Positions 25,476-34,442 of a DNA stretch of 64,000 bases are shown one piece after another. The notes beneath the pieces are model-generated. The model saw only the letters and a list, made by a program, of their open reading frames with translations. It did no database searches and was not told the origin of the DNA. Origin of the DNA: an uncultured Phocaeicola sp. (GTDB taxonomy: Bacteria; Bacteroidota; Bacteroidia; Bacteroidales; Bacteroidaceae); contig CALUET010000003.1 of the NCBI GenBank assembly GCA_944319745.1, forward strand, positions 124,001 to 188,000. The letters run 5' to 3'. Position 1 is the first letter of the stretch. Each line of letters opens with the position of its first letter. Both the position numbers and the translations under genes were made by a program.

Positions 25476-26869
25476 TGAAGAAACAAGTAATAGGAATTAT
25501 AGGACTGATGTGTCTGACTGCAATGATGAGCGGCTGTCACATCTATAAATCATACGATCGTCCGGAAACGATAGATGCTTCAGGCATCTATCGTGATCCG
25601 GTGTCGGACACAGATACTTTGGTTGCGACAGATACAACTAACTTTGGAAATCTGTCATGGAAGGAGGTCTTTCGTGATGCTCAATTGCAGGCTTTGATAG
25701 AAGAAGGCCTATCTAATAATGTAGACATGCAGGCAGCAATCTTACGTGTGGAGGAAGCAAAAGTAATGCTTACCGCTGCGAAACTTGCTTACTTGCCGTC
25801 TTTTAATCTGACACCGCAAGGAACTCTGAGTAGTTTCGATAAATCGAAAACCAGCAAAACCTATCAATTGCCGGTAGCAGCAAGTTGGGAAATCGATTTG
25901 TTTGGCAAATTATTGAACGCAAAACGAGGCGAACGGGCTGCATATCTGCAAAGTCAATATTCACAGCAGGCCGTACGTTCTCAAATAATCTGCGGTATAG
26001 CAAATACTTATTACTCTTTATTGATGCTCGACCGCCAGGTGGAGATTACAACGGAAACTGTTGAAATCTATAAAGAAAATGTTCGTACGATGGAAGCAAT
26101 GAAGCTTGCTGCTATGACTACCGAGGCTGCTGTGGCACAAACCCGTGCTGCTTGCTCTCAAGTAGAGGCTTCTTTGCTTGATTTAAAACGTCAGGTTCGC
26201 GAAACGGAGAATTCTTTATGCACATTGTTGGGCAAAGCTCCGCAACAGATTGAGCGTAGTACGTTAGATTCTCAGGTAATGCCGGATGATCTGACGGTGG
26301 GAGTCCCTTTGCAGTTGTTGGAAAATCGTCCGGATGTAAAGATTGCTGAAATGACTTTGGCGAGTGCTTATTACACGACAAACCAGGCACGTTCGGCTTT
26401 TTATCCAAGCATTACCCTGAGCGGAACTGCAGGTTGGACGAACAGCGCCGGCGCGGCAATTGTTAATCCCGGTAAAGTGATCTTGAGTGCAATTGCTTCA
26501 TTGACACAACCTATCTTCAATAATGGTAGATTGATTGCCAACTTGAAAGTATCGAAAAACGAAGAAAAGATAGCTCAAATGAATTATCAGCAAACCATCT
26601 TGGAGGCCGGTCAGGAAGTGAGCGATGCTTTGTTCTTATACGATACGCAACAAAAGAAGCTTTTGCGTGACCGTGATCAGGTAGAGCAATTGGAAAAAGC
26701 TGTGACTTATACGAAGGCTTTATTCCAAAGTGCGGATGCGACTTATCTGGAAATCCTGACTGCCCAGCAAAGTTTGCTTAGCGCTCAGTTGACAGAAGTT
26801 TCAGATAATTTCCAACGCATGCAGGCTGTTGTCTCTCTGTATAGTGCGCTGGGTGGAGGAAGAGATTGA
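25475..26869 (+). CDS. RND outer-membrane channel lipoprotein (NodT/OprM type)
   Basis: A 464-residue TolC-fold channel with a lipobox ending at Cys21 (MMSGC). Two outer membrane efflux protein repeats are visible; the first contains LSNNVDMQAAILRVEEAKV and the second LLENRPDVKIAEMTLASAYY, a hallmark of the NodT group. AARSAFYPSITLSGT-like strand segments follow. It completes the tripartite pump with the two upstream genes. Its start overlaps the permease stop by one base. The next gene, the LpxA-like acyltransferase, begins 30 bases after its stop, so the operon continues. Confidence 0.94.
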   Translation: MKKQVIGIIGLMCLTAMMSGCHIYKSYDRPETIDASGIYRDPVSDTDTLVATDTTNFGNLSWKEVFRDAQLQALIEEGLSNNVDMQAAILRVEEAKVMLTAAKLAYLPSFNLTPQGTLSSFDKSKTSKTYQLPVAASWEIDLFGKLLNAKRGERAAYLQSQYSQQAVRSQIICGIANTYYSLLMLDRQVEITTETVEIYKENVRTMEAMKLAAMTTEAAVAQTRAACSQVEASLLDLKRQVRETENSLCTLLGKAPQQIERSTLDSQVMPDDLTVGVPLQLLENRPDVKIAEMTLASAYYTTNQARSAFYPSITLSGTAGWTNSAGAAIVNPGKVILSAIASLTQPIFNNGRLIANLKVSKNEEKIAQMNYQQTILEAGQEVSDALFLYDTQQKKLLRDRDQVEQLEKAVTYTKALFQSADATYLEILTAQQSLLSAQLTEVSDNFQRMQAVVSLYSALGGGRD

Positions 26870-26899
26870 AATTGTTTTAACCTTGATAAATAAAAAACT

Positions 26900-27670
26900 A
26901 TGATTAGTCCATTAGCTTATGTTGACCCTTCTGCGAAGATTGGCAACAATGTTACGGTTCATCCGTTTGCCTATATCGACAAAAATGTTGAAATAGGCGA
27001 TGATAATGTTATTATGCCCTACGCAAGCCTGATGAGTGGCGCGCGTATGGGAAATAATAATACGGTATATCAGGGCGCTGTGATTGCGGCAGTTCCTCAG
27101 GATTTCGCATATACGGGCGAAGATACATTGGCTTGTATTGGAAACAACAATGTGATTCGTGAAAATGCTGTGATTATTCGCGGAACTCATGCCGGGCATG
27201 CTACCACCGTAGGCGACGGAAATTTTATTATGACCGGGGCTCGTTTGTCTCATGACGTGCAGGTGGGTAATAGATGTATTATCGGAAATGGAACACAAAT
27301 TTCGGGAGAGTGTGTCGTAGAAGATTGCGCAATTCTTACATCGAATGTGCTGATGCAGGGAAAAACCCGCATGGGAACATTCTCCGTGGTGCAGGGCGGT
27401 TGTCGTTTTGTGAAGGACATTCCTCCCTACATTGTCGCTGCTCACGAACCGATAGCCTTTTATAGTGTTAATACCATGGTATTATCACATTCCGGTTTTT
27501 CTGATACGTTAATTAAACATATAGCACAGGCGTATCGTATCTTGTATAAATCAAATACATCATTAACCGATGCACTGTTGCGTATAAAGGAACAGATTCC
27601 GAACAGCCCGGAGATAGACCATATTGTAGAATTCGTGCAATCTTCTAAACTTGGTATTATACATCAATAA
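26900..27670 (+). CDS. LpxA-like acyltransferase, divergent paralogue
   Basis: A 256-residue left-handed beta-helix protein of the LpxA family, which O-acylates UDP-GlcNAc in lipid A synthesis. Hexapeptide repeats run through residues ~1-185 and a helical C-terminus follows. Aligned by eye with E. coli LpxA, the catalytic base is kept (His118 in LSHDVQVGNRCII, equivalent to His125). Three other active-site histidines differ: His122 is Arg115, His144 is Glu137 and His160 is Gln153. The VPPY-like segment is present (DIPPYIVA). The usual lpxA of Bacteroidales sits with lpxD and lpxC-fabZ, so this is probably a second copy with altered substrate or function. It lies inside an RND efflux operon and before tetR. 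Confidence 0.82.
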   Translation: MISPLAYVDPSAKIGNNVTVHPFAYIDKNVEIGDDNVIMPYASLMSGARMGNNNTVYQGAVIAAVPQDFAYTGEDTLACIGNNNVIRENAVIIRGTHAGHATTVGDGNFIMTGARLSHDVQVGNRCIIGNGTQISGECVVEDCAILTSNVLMQGKTRMGTFSVVQGGCRFVKDIPPYIVAAHEPIAFYSVNTMVLSHSGFSDTLIKHIAQAYRILYKSNTSLTDALLRIKEQIPNSPEIDHIVEFVQSSKLGIIHQ

Positions 27671-27679
27671 AAGAGCCGC

Positions 27680-28330
27680 ATGCTTGTAGCAAGGAAAAGA
27701 AAGGGTAGAGATGAATTAAGGCAAAAAGTCATCGAAACGGCGTATCGGGCTTTTTCAAAGTCGGGTATAAAAAATGTGCGTATGGACGACATTGCACTGT
27801 CTCTTTCCATTTCCAAACGGACGCTTTATGAACTGTTTCAAGGAAAAGAACAGCTTTTATTGGATGTAGCACGTTTTCGACACGATAATGTTACTAGGTA
27901 TATGAAAAAGATCATTTCCAAGACTGAAAATGCCTTGGAAGTGATCTTTTCGTTTTATTTGCGTGAATCGGACGAATTTTGCGGAATGAGTCCCATATTC
28001 TTAAAGGAGCTTGTAAAATATCCCAAAGTCTTAGAGTATATTCATGCCGAACGGCGAAAAAATGAAACCATATCGTTGGATTATTTTCGCAGAGGAGTAG
28101 AGCAAGGTTTGTTTAGAGATGACGTCAATTATGAGGTGATAAATAAAATACTCTCTACACAAATGGATGTATGGCTCTACACGGATCAGTTGGATGTTTA
28201 TTCTCTTCCTGAAATATTGCAGGAAACAGCCTTTCTGTTTTTGCGGGGCATTTCAACAGAAAAAGGCCTGATTATTGTCGATGAATTTATGCGTAAGCTG
28301 AAAGAAAAGCCGGGTAATAGAATCAGATAA
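27680..28330 (+). CDS. TetR-family transcriptional regulator
   Basis: A 216-residue regulator with an N-terminal TetR helix-turn-helix at about residues 12-60 (VIETAYRAFSKSGIKNVRMDDIALSLSISKRTLYELF) and an all-helical ligand-binding C-terminal domain. It is the last gene of the RND operon, 9 bases after the LpxA-like gene. It probably represses the operon from the 20489-20794 region in response to a pump substrate, although I saw no clear operator palindrome there. Confidence 0.92.
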   Translation: MLVARKRKGRDELRQKVIETAYRAFSKSGIKNVRMDDIALSLSISKRTLYELFQGKEQLLLDVARFRHDNVTRYMKKIISKTENALEVIFSFYLRESDEFCGMSPIFLKELVKYPKVLEYIHAERRKNETISLDYFRRGVEQGLFRDDVNYEVINKILSTQMDVWLYTDQLDVYSLPEILQETAFLFLRGISTEKGLIIVDEFMRKLKEKPGNRIR

Positions 28331-28345
28331 GCTGAAAAATTCTTC

Positions 28346-28353
28346 TATATTTG
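28346..28353 (+). promoter_or_regulatory. Predicted -7 box of the SGNH/MBOAT gene cluster
   Basis: TATATTTG matches TAnnTTTG, 16 bases upstream of the first start codon of the cluster, giving a very short leader. It lies just after the TetR gene stop, so the cluster is probably a separate transcription unit. Confidence 0.5.
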
Positions 28354-28369
28354 CATTTGTTTTAGAAGA

Positions 28370-29755
28370 ATGTTCATGAAGAATAAAGTAGCCGACACTT
28401 TTTTATTTACCTTATTAGTCGTTTCCGGATTGCTTGCATTGCATTTCTTGCCGTCGGTTTCGATAGGAGGAAAAACTTTAAGACAAGTCGATATATTGGC
28501 TGATTTGCGTCCTGATATGTCGGACGATGCGATGTTGGCCGATTCTGCTCAAATGATTTTGCCGCCTTTGCCGAAACCTGTGTTCGTAGATAGCTGCAAA
28601 CAGGGAGTAACTTGTATAGAAGATTATGCCGATTCTACGGGATGCGGAATGGGATTTTTCTATGAAGCTTTGGAGAAACGCGCCGAACTGGGACGTCCGG
28701 TTCGCATTGCTTATTTTGGAGATTCCTTTATTGAGGCAGATATCCTGACGGCCGATTTGCGCGAAATGCTGCAGGAACGTTTTGGAGGATGCGGAGTGGG
28801 ATATGTATCTCTCACATCGCCCATATCGGGATTTCGGCCTACTGTTGAACATTCGTTTGAAGGTTGGACCAGTCATACGGTCACCGACTCCGTAGGTTTC
28901 GACCGCTCTTGCCAAGATTTGTCCAATCGTTATTTCTCAGCCTCGCCGGGAGCTTCCGTAACATTAAAGGGAGTTCGTAAATATGCTTCGTTGTTGGATA
29001 CATGTGCTGTTTCGGCATTTTATTTCCGTTCTCCCGATTCTGTGCGGGTATCGGCGCTTGTCAATGGGAAACAATCCTCGGTCTTTAATCTTCCGGGAGA
29101 CAGTCTTTTGCGTACTGTTTCGGTGAAAGGTAAAATCGGATCCGTGAAATGGACGGTGGAAGATGCCGATGAAAATGCAACTTTTTATGCCGCTACGATG
29201 GATCCGAAGGAAGGAATTGTGCTGGATAATTTCAGTACCCGGGGCAGCAGTGGGCAGCAGTTGATGGGTGTACCGGCAGCTTTGTTGAAACAATATAATC
29301 GTTTGCGTACATACGACCTGATAATACTGCAGTACGGACTGAATGTTGCATCGGAAAAGGGCGTGGATTACAATTATTATAAAACGCCGATGAAGCGGGT
29401 GGTAAACTATTTTAAAAAGATGTTCCCGCAGGCTTCCATGTTAATCGTCGGGATAGGAGACAGGGAATACAAGACAAACACCGGGGAACTTCGCACAATG
29501 CCGGGAGTAAGAAACCTGATTCGTTATCAACAGGCCTTGGCCGCCGAGACAAAGTCCGCCTTCTGGAATATGTATGAAGCCATGGGTGGAGAAGGAAGCA
29601 TTGTAAAAATGGCGAACAACAAGCCGCCGATGGCTAATTACGACTACACTCATATCAATTTCAGAGGCGGAAAACATGTTGCAAAGATGCTGTTCGATGC
29701 CTTGGTTTACGGGCAGGAACAATATGAAAGGCGGAAAGCATATGAAGGAGAATAG
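28370..29755 (+). CDS. SGNH-hydrolase-like membrane-anchored protein
   Basis: A 461-residue protein with an N-terminal membrane helix (residues ~8-28) and a long extracytoplasmic part. An SGNH/GDSL hydrolase core is evident: block I at 115-122 (YFGDSFIE, nucleophile Ser119), a block-III-like YGLNVAS, and the C-terminal D-x-x-H pair at Asp425 and His428 (DYTHINF). The middle region at ~150-290 is a beta-rich insert. Such proteins occur with MBOAT acyltransferases as the periplasmic transferase or esterase partner, by analogy with AlgJ/AlgX and peptidoglycan or polysaccharide O-acetylation systems. The next gene overlaps its 3' end. An alternative start two codons downstream is possible. Confidence 0.8.
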   Translation: MFMKNKVADTFLFTLLVVSGLLALHFLPSVSIGGKTLRQVDILADLRPDMSDDAMLADSAQMILPPLPKPVFVDSCKQGVTCIEDYADSTGCGMGFFYEALEKRAELGRPVRIAYFGDSFIEADILTADLREMLQERFGGCGVGYVSLTSPISGFRPTVEHSFEGWTSHTVTDSVGFDRSCQDLSNRYFSASPGASVTLKGVRKYASLLDTCAVSAFYFRSPDSVRVSALVNGKQSSVFNLPGDSLLRTVSVKGKIGSVKWTVEDADENATFYAATMDPKEGIVLDNFSTRGSSGQQLMGVPAALLKQYNRLRTYDLIILQYGLNVASEKGVDYNYYKTPMKRVVNYFKKMFPQASMLIVGIGDREYKTNTGELRTMPGVRNLIRYQQALAAETKSAFWNMYEAMGGEGSIVKMANNKPPMANYDYTHINFRGGKHVAKMLFDALVYGQEQYERRKAYEGE

Positions 29756-30692
29756 GCGTGTCTTTTTTATGGCTTGCTGTTGGCTCTTGTCTGTTCTCAT
29801 GGCGTACGGGCAGGATCCTTTGCCCGAACGGGCGAAAACAGACAGTCATTCCGCTCCTGTTTACCTGAGCGAAGAGATGGAAAAACTGATGCGTTTCCTT
29901 CCCGTATCGGATTCCATGCCCGAAGCGTTTAGCGGCGTGCAGGAAAACTGCATCACCGATCCTACGGCATCTCTTGCATCTTTCTGGCAGAAGCTGTCAC
30001 GTTTGGACAAGCCGGTGCGGATTGTGCATATAGGCGACTCGCATGTGCGTAGCCATATATTTCCCGCAGTAGTGAGAAAGCTGCTGGAAGAAGACTTTGG
30101 TTCCGATGCGGTTGATAATATTCCGCTTACATATCAAACCTCGGGAATCGCAAGCGAGACGGGAAAACCCGGCATCGTTTATCATGTGATTGGGATAAAT
30201 GGTGCTACATGCAGCAAATTCCTTACTCCGAAACTGCTGGATGAAATCGAAGAATTACATCCGGACATGGTGATTCTTTCCTTCGGAACAAACGAGGCGC
30301 ACGGGCGGCTTTATAATGAAGCAAAGCATACTTCCGACATGAACGCGCTGTTGTCTTCCCTGAAAGCCCGTTGTCCTGAATCGGCTTTTCTGCTGACAAC
30401 TCCTCCGGGAGCCTACATGCGTTTAAGCAGAAGCCGGAGAGTTGTCAATACCCGTACGCCGTTGGTTGTGGAAAACGAACTGGAATTTGTGCGCGAGCAC
30501 GCGTTGGCCGTCTGGGATCTTTATGACATTGTGGGAGGAAGCAGGCATGCCTGTCTGAACTGGACGGCGGCCAATATGTATCAACGCGATAAAATACATT
30601 TTACTCGTGAAGGATATACTTTGCAAGGACTGTTATTACACGAAGCATTAATAAAAGCGTATAACGATTATGTGGCCATTAGACTGGAGTAA
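29742..30692 (+). CDS. Second SGNH-hydrolase-like secreted protein
   Basis: About 316 residues from the ATG at 29742, chosen because it begins a clean signal peptide (KENRRVFFMACCWLLSVLMAYG). An upstream ATG at 29724 in the same frame is possible. It overlaps the end of the previous gene by 14 bases. SGNH core: VRIVHIGDSHV with Ser100, a block with SFGTNEAHG (the Asn/Gly block III) at about 185, and the final RDKIHF with Asp283 and His286. Its order directly before the MBOAT gene (overlap of 23 bases) shows translational coupling of the three proteins. Confidence 0.8.
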   Translation: MKENRRVFFMACCWLLSVLMAYGQDPLPERAKTDSHSAPVYLSEEMEKLMRFLPVSDSMPEAFSGVQENCITDPTASLASFWQKLSRLDKPVRIVHIGDSHVRSHIFPAVVRKLLEEDFGSDAVDNIPLTYQTSGIASETGKPGIVYHVIGINGATCSKFLTPKLLDEIEELHPDMVILSFGTNEAHGRLYNEAKHTSDMNALLSSLKARCPESAFLLTTPPGAYMRLSRSRRVVNTRTPLVVENELEFVREHALAVWDLYDIVGGSRHACLNWTAANMYQRDKIHFTREGYTLQGLLLHEALIKAYNDYVAIRLE

Positions 30693-32157
30693 ACTGCGAG
30701 ACATATTGGTTTATAATCCTGAAGAACCGATGATTTTTAACAGCGGTTTTTTCTTGTTTCTCTTCTTAGGATTCAGTTTCGTTTACATGTTGTTAAGAAA
30801 ACAACGAATGACAACATTGCGTTTGTTGTTTGTTTCTTTGTTTTCTTACTATTTCTATTATAAGAGCAGCGGGATGTATTTCTACCTTTTGGCTGTTGTC
30901 ACGGTAACAGATTTCGTGCTTGCACGGCAAATGTCGCGTACGGAAACGCCATGGAAACGCAAACTTCTGGTCACTCTCAGCCTGTGTATCAATCTGGGAT
31001 TGTTATGTTACTTCAAATACACGAATTTCTTTTATGAAATGCTGGCTCCTTTGTGGCACGGACACTTTGAGCCTTTAGACATATTTCTCCCGGTGGGTAT
31101 TTCTTTTTTTACATTCCAGTCGCTTAGTTATACCATCGATGTGTACAGGCGCAGCCTGGAACCTTTAAAAAATCTGCTGGACTATGCGTTTTATGTCTCG
31201 TTCTTTCCGCAATTGGTTGCCGGCCCCATCATCCGCGCCCGCGATTTTATTCCTCAGATACGGCGGCCTTTGGTCGTGACGAACGAAATGTTTGGTCGTG
31301 GTGTCTTCTTTATCGTAAGCGGTTTGTTTAAGAAAGCTGTCATATCCGACTATATCAGTGTCAATTTTGTTGAGCGTATTTTCGAGAATCCCGGCTTATA
31401 TTCCGGTTTGGAAAACCTGTTCGGTGTGTATGGTTATGCGTTACAAATTTATTGTGACTTCTCGGGATATAGCGATATGGCTATCGGAATTGCTTTGCTT
31501 TTGGGCTTTCATTTTCCGCCAAACTTTGCTTCTCCTTACAAGTCGGATAGCGTTACCGATTTCTGGAGGCGCTGGCATATTTCTTTGTCTACCTGGTTGC
31601 GTGACTACTTATATATCTCTCTTGGCGGAAACAGAAAAGGGAAATTTCGTATGTATGTCAATTTGATTGTGACAATGCTTTTGGGCGGACTCTGGCATGG
31701 AGCCTCTTGGAATTTTATTGTCTGGGGAGGTTTGCACGGAGTTGCCTTGGCGGTTCATAAGTATTTCCGGGGCTTTTTGAATCATTCGAAACAATATCAT
31801 AGCGTGGGGCTGCGGAAGTTTTGGGCTGTTTTCCTGACCTTTCACTTCGTTTGCTTCTGTTGGATTTTCTTCCGAAATACGACTTTTGAAGGATCCACGA
31901 CGATGATTCGCCAGATCTTCACGTCCTTCCATCCGGAACTTCTCGGGCAATTGATTCAAGGTTACTGGAAAGTTTTCGCATTGATGGGCATCGGGTACGT
32001 GCTTCATTGGTGTCCCGACAGCTGGCAGAACGCTTGTTGCCGGGGTATGATACGCTTGCCTTTGGCGGCTCAGGCTTGTGTTCTTCTGATGTTGATATAT
32101 TTGGTTATCCAGGTGAAGAGCAGCGATGTGCAACCTTTCATATACTTTCAGTTCTGA
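30670..32157 (+). CDS. MBOAT-family membrane O-acyltransferase (AlgI-like)
   Basis: A 495-residue polytopic membrane protein of the AlgI/DltB type. Typical marks are the N-terminal EEPMIFNSGFFLFLF, YCDFSGYSDMAIG at about 261-273, DFWRRWHISLSTWLRDYLY at about 298-314, and LLGGLWHGASWNF with the invariant active-site His343 plus His356 in GGLHG. It would pass an acyl group, usually acetyl, across the inner membrane for transfer to an extracytoplasmic glycan. The start overlaps the second SGNH gene by 23 bases. The acceptor (surface polysaccharide, LPS or peptidoglycan) is not shown by the sequence. Confidence 0.9.
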   Translation: MWPLDWSKLRDILVYNPEEPMIFNSGFFLFLFLGFSFVYMLLRKQRMTTLRLLFVSLFSYYFYYKSSGMYFYLLAVVTVTDFVLARQMSRTETPWKRKLLVTLSLCINLGLLCYFKYTNFFYEMLAPLWHGHFEPLDIFLPVGISFFTFQSLSYTIDVYRRSLEPLKNLLDYAFYVSFFPQLVAGPIIRARDFIPQIRRPLVVTNEMFGRGVFFIVSGLFKKAVISDYISVNFVERIFENPGLYSGLENLFGVYGYALQIYCDFSGYSDMAIGIALLLGFHFPPNFASPYKSDSVTDFWRRWHISLSTWLRDYLYISLGGNRKGKFRMYVNLIVTMLLGGLWHGASWNFIVWGGLHGVALAVHKYFRGFLNHSKQYHSVGLRKFWAVFLTFHFVCFCWIFFRNTTFEGSTTMIRQIFTSFHPELLGQLIQGYWKVFALMGIGYVLHWCPDSWQNACCRGMIRLPLAAQACVLLMLIYLVIQVKSSDVQPFIYFQF

Positions 32158-32269
32158 CAAAAACTTTCTTTCTCCTTTTATTGCAGGCTGTTGTTTTTTT
32201 CTTTACCTTGCGTTTCACAAGAACGAACGGGGAAAACCTGTTCGTTGTATTCGTTGGGGAGAAAAAAGT

Positions 32270-32695
32270 ATGGAGCAGATTTCTTATTACCTTTCGCGGC
32301 TGGAGAAAAAAGGAGTGAAGCCTACTGCGATACGTTTGCTGGTATTTCGCACGATGTTGGAAATGGGCAGGCCCGTTTCTCTAACCGAACTTGGAGAACA
32401 ATTGGAGACAGTCGATAAGTCCACCGTGTTTCGTACCTTGAATTTATTCCTTGCACACCGTTTGGTACATGCCATAGCCGACGGAGACGGCGTGTTGAAG
32501 TATGAGGTCTGTGCCAATGAAAATTCATGCAGCCTCGATGATATGCACGTTCATTTCTATTGTGTGAACTGCCATCGCACGTTTTGTTTCAAAGCAATCC
32601 ATATTCCTTTAATCGAACTTCCGGCCGGTTTCCGGATGGATTCCGTAAACTATATGGTAAAAGGTCTGTGCAGTGATTGCGTAACTAACCGATGA
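32270..32695 (+). CDS. Fur-family metal-dependent regulator
   Basis: A 141-residue protein starting at the ATG at 32270; the open frame continues upstream but has no family similarity. The N-terminal winged helix contains KPTAIRLLVFRTMLEMGRPVSLTEL and the recognition segment KSTVFRTLNLF. The C-terminal dimerisation part has the HVHFYC metal-site segment and two CxxC pairs (CVNC, CSDC) for structural zinc. It could be a Fur, Zur or PerR-type repressor; the sequence does not decide which. It stands between the MBOAT gene and the esterase gene, all on the plus strand. Confidence 0.88.
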   Translation: MEQISYYLSRLEKKGVKPTAIRLLVFRTMLEMGRPVSLTELGEQLETVDKSTVFRTLNLFLAHRLVHAIADGDGVLKYEVCANENSCSLDDMHVHFYCVNCHRTFCFKAIHIPLIELPAGFRMDSVNYMVKGLCSDCVTNR

Positions 32696-32704
32696 AATTC
32701 TTAA

Positions 32705-33895
<1,191 letters not shown>

Positions 33896-33900
33896 GCAGG

Positions 33901-33942
33901 TGAAGCAAACCGAAGAACTATATCTTTTTTCGGTTTGCTTCA
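33901..33942 (+). terminator. Terminator of the esterase gene, overlapping the end of the GNAT gene
   Basis: TGAAGCAAACCGAA (33901-33914) pairs perfectly with TTCGGTTTGCTTCA (33929-33942), followed by TTCTTTTTT. The right arm and tail lie within the last codons of the convergent GNAT gene, so one sequence serves as terminator and coding region. Confidence 0.8.
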
Positions 33943-34433
33943 TTCTTTTTTATGAAAGCTATGCGCGGAGTGCCATTGGCAATGTAAATGATTCCGCAAC
34001 GCGTGAAGCCGTATTTTTTTAATAACGACAGCATGACTTTGTTATCCCGATGTGTATCTATCCGGATATTGGGATAGTGTGAGAAACACCAGTCGAAACA
34101 TATTTCCCCGATGCCATTCCGGCTGCCGTCGGACGCCAGTCGGTGAATCACATAGTAGGGTTCGTCATCGGGCCATTCGCCGTCTTCTATGTGAGAATAA
34201 GTCGGATCCGGTCCCGGAATAAAACAGAATGTCCCGATAATGTTCCCGTCCGTCTCATCGCAACACGCATAGCAATGCCCCTCTTTGATTTCAGATTCCA
34301 TAAAATCTCTGCCCGGGTAACCGTTAATCCATTGGTTGGCATTTCCGTGTGCGGTCATGAATTTTCGCGCACGGTCGAATATTTCCATTAAACGGTCCAC
34401 GTCTTTTAGTTCGGCTTTTCTGATGGTTGGCAT
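33918..34433 (-). CDS. GNAT-family N-acetyltransferase
   Basis: A 171-residue GNAT fold protein. It has an N-terminal IRKAELKDVDRLMEIFDRARKFM helix segment, a central strand with GTFCFIPG, and acetyl-CoA binding region HRLASDGSRNGIGEICFDWCF in place of the usual R/Q-x-x-G-x-G/A loop, followed by RIDTHRDNKVMLSLLKKYGFTRCGIIYI. The substrate is unknown. It is encoded 9 bases downstream of uvrA on the same strand, so it is probably co-transcribed with it. Confidence 0.85.
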   Translation of the reverse strand: MPTIRKAELKDVDRLMEIFDRARKFMTAHGNANQWINGYPGRDFMESEIKEGHCYACCDETDGNIIGTFCFIPGPDPTYSHIEDGEWPDDEPYYVIHRLASDGSRNGIGEICFDWCFSHYPNIRIDTHRDNKVMLSLLKKYGFTRCGIIYIANGTPRIAFIKKNEANRKKI

Positions 34434-34442
34434 ACTGTTTCC

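Noticed and set aside
32126..32269. Longer Fur-family protein start
   Set aside because: The upstream 48 codons include a hydrophobic stretch from non-coding sequence; the family begins near MEQISYYLSRLEKKG.
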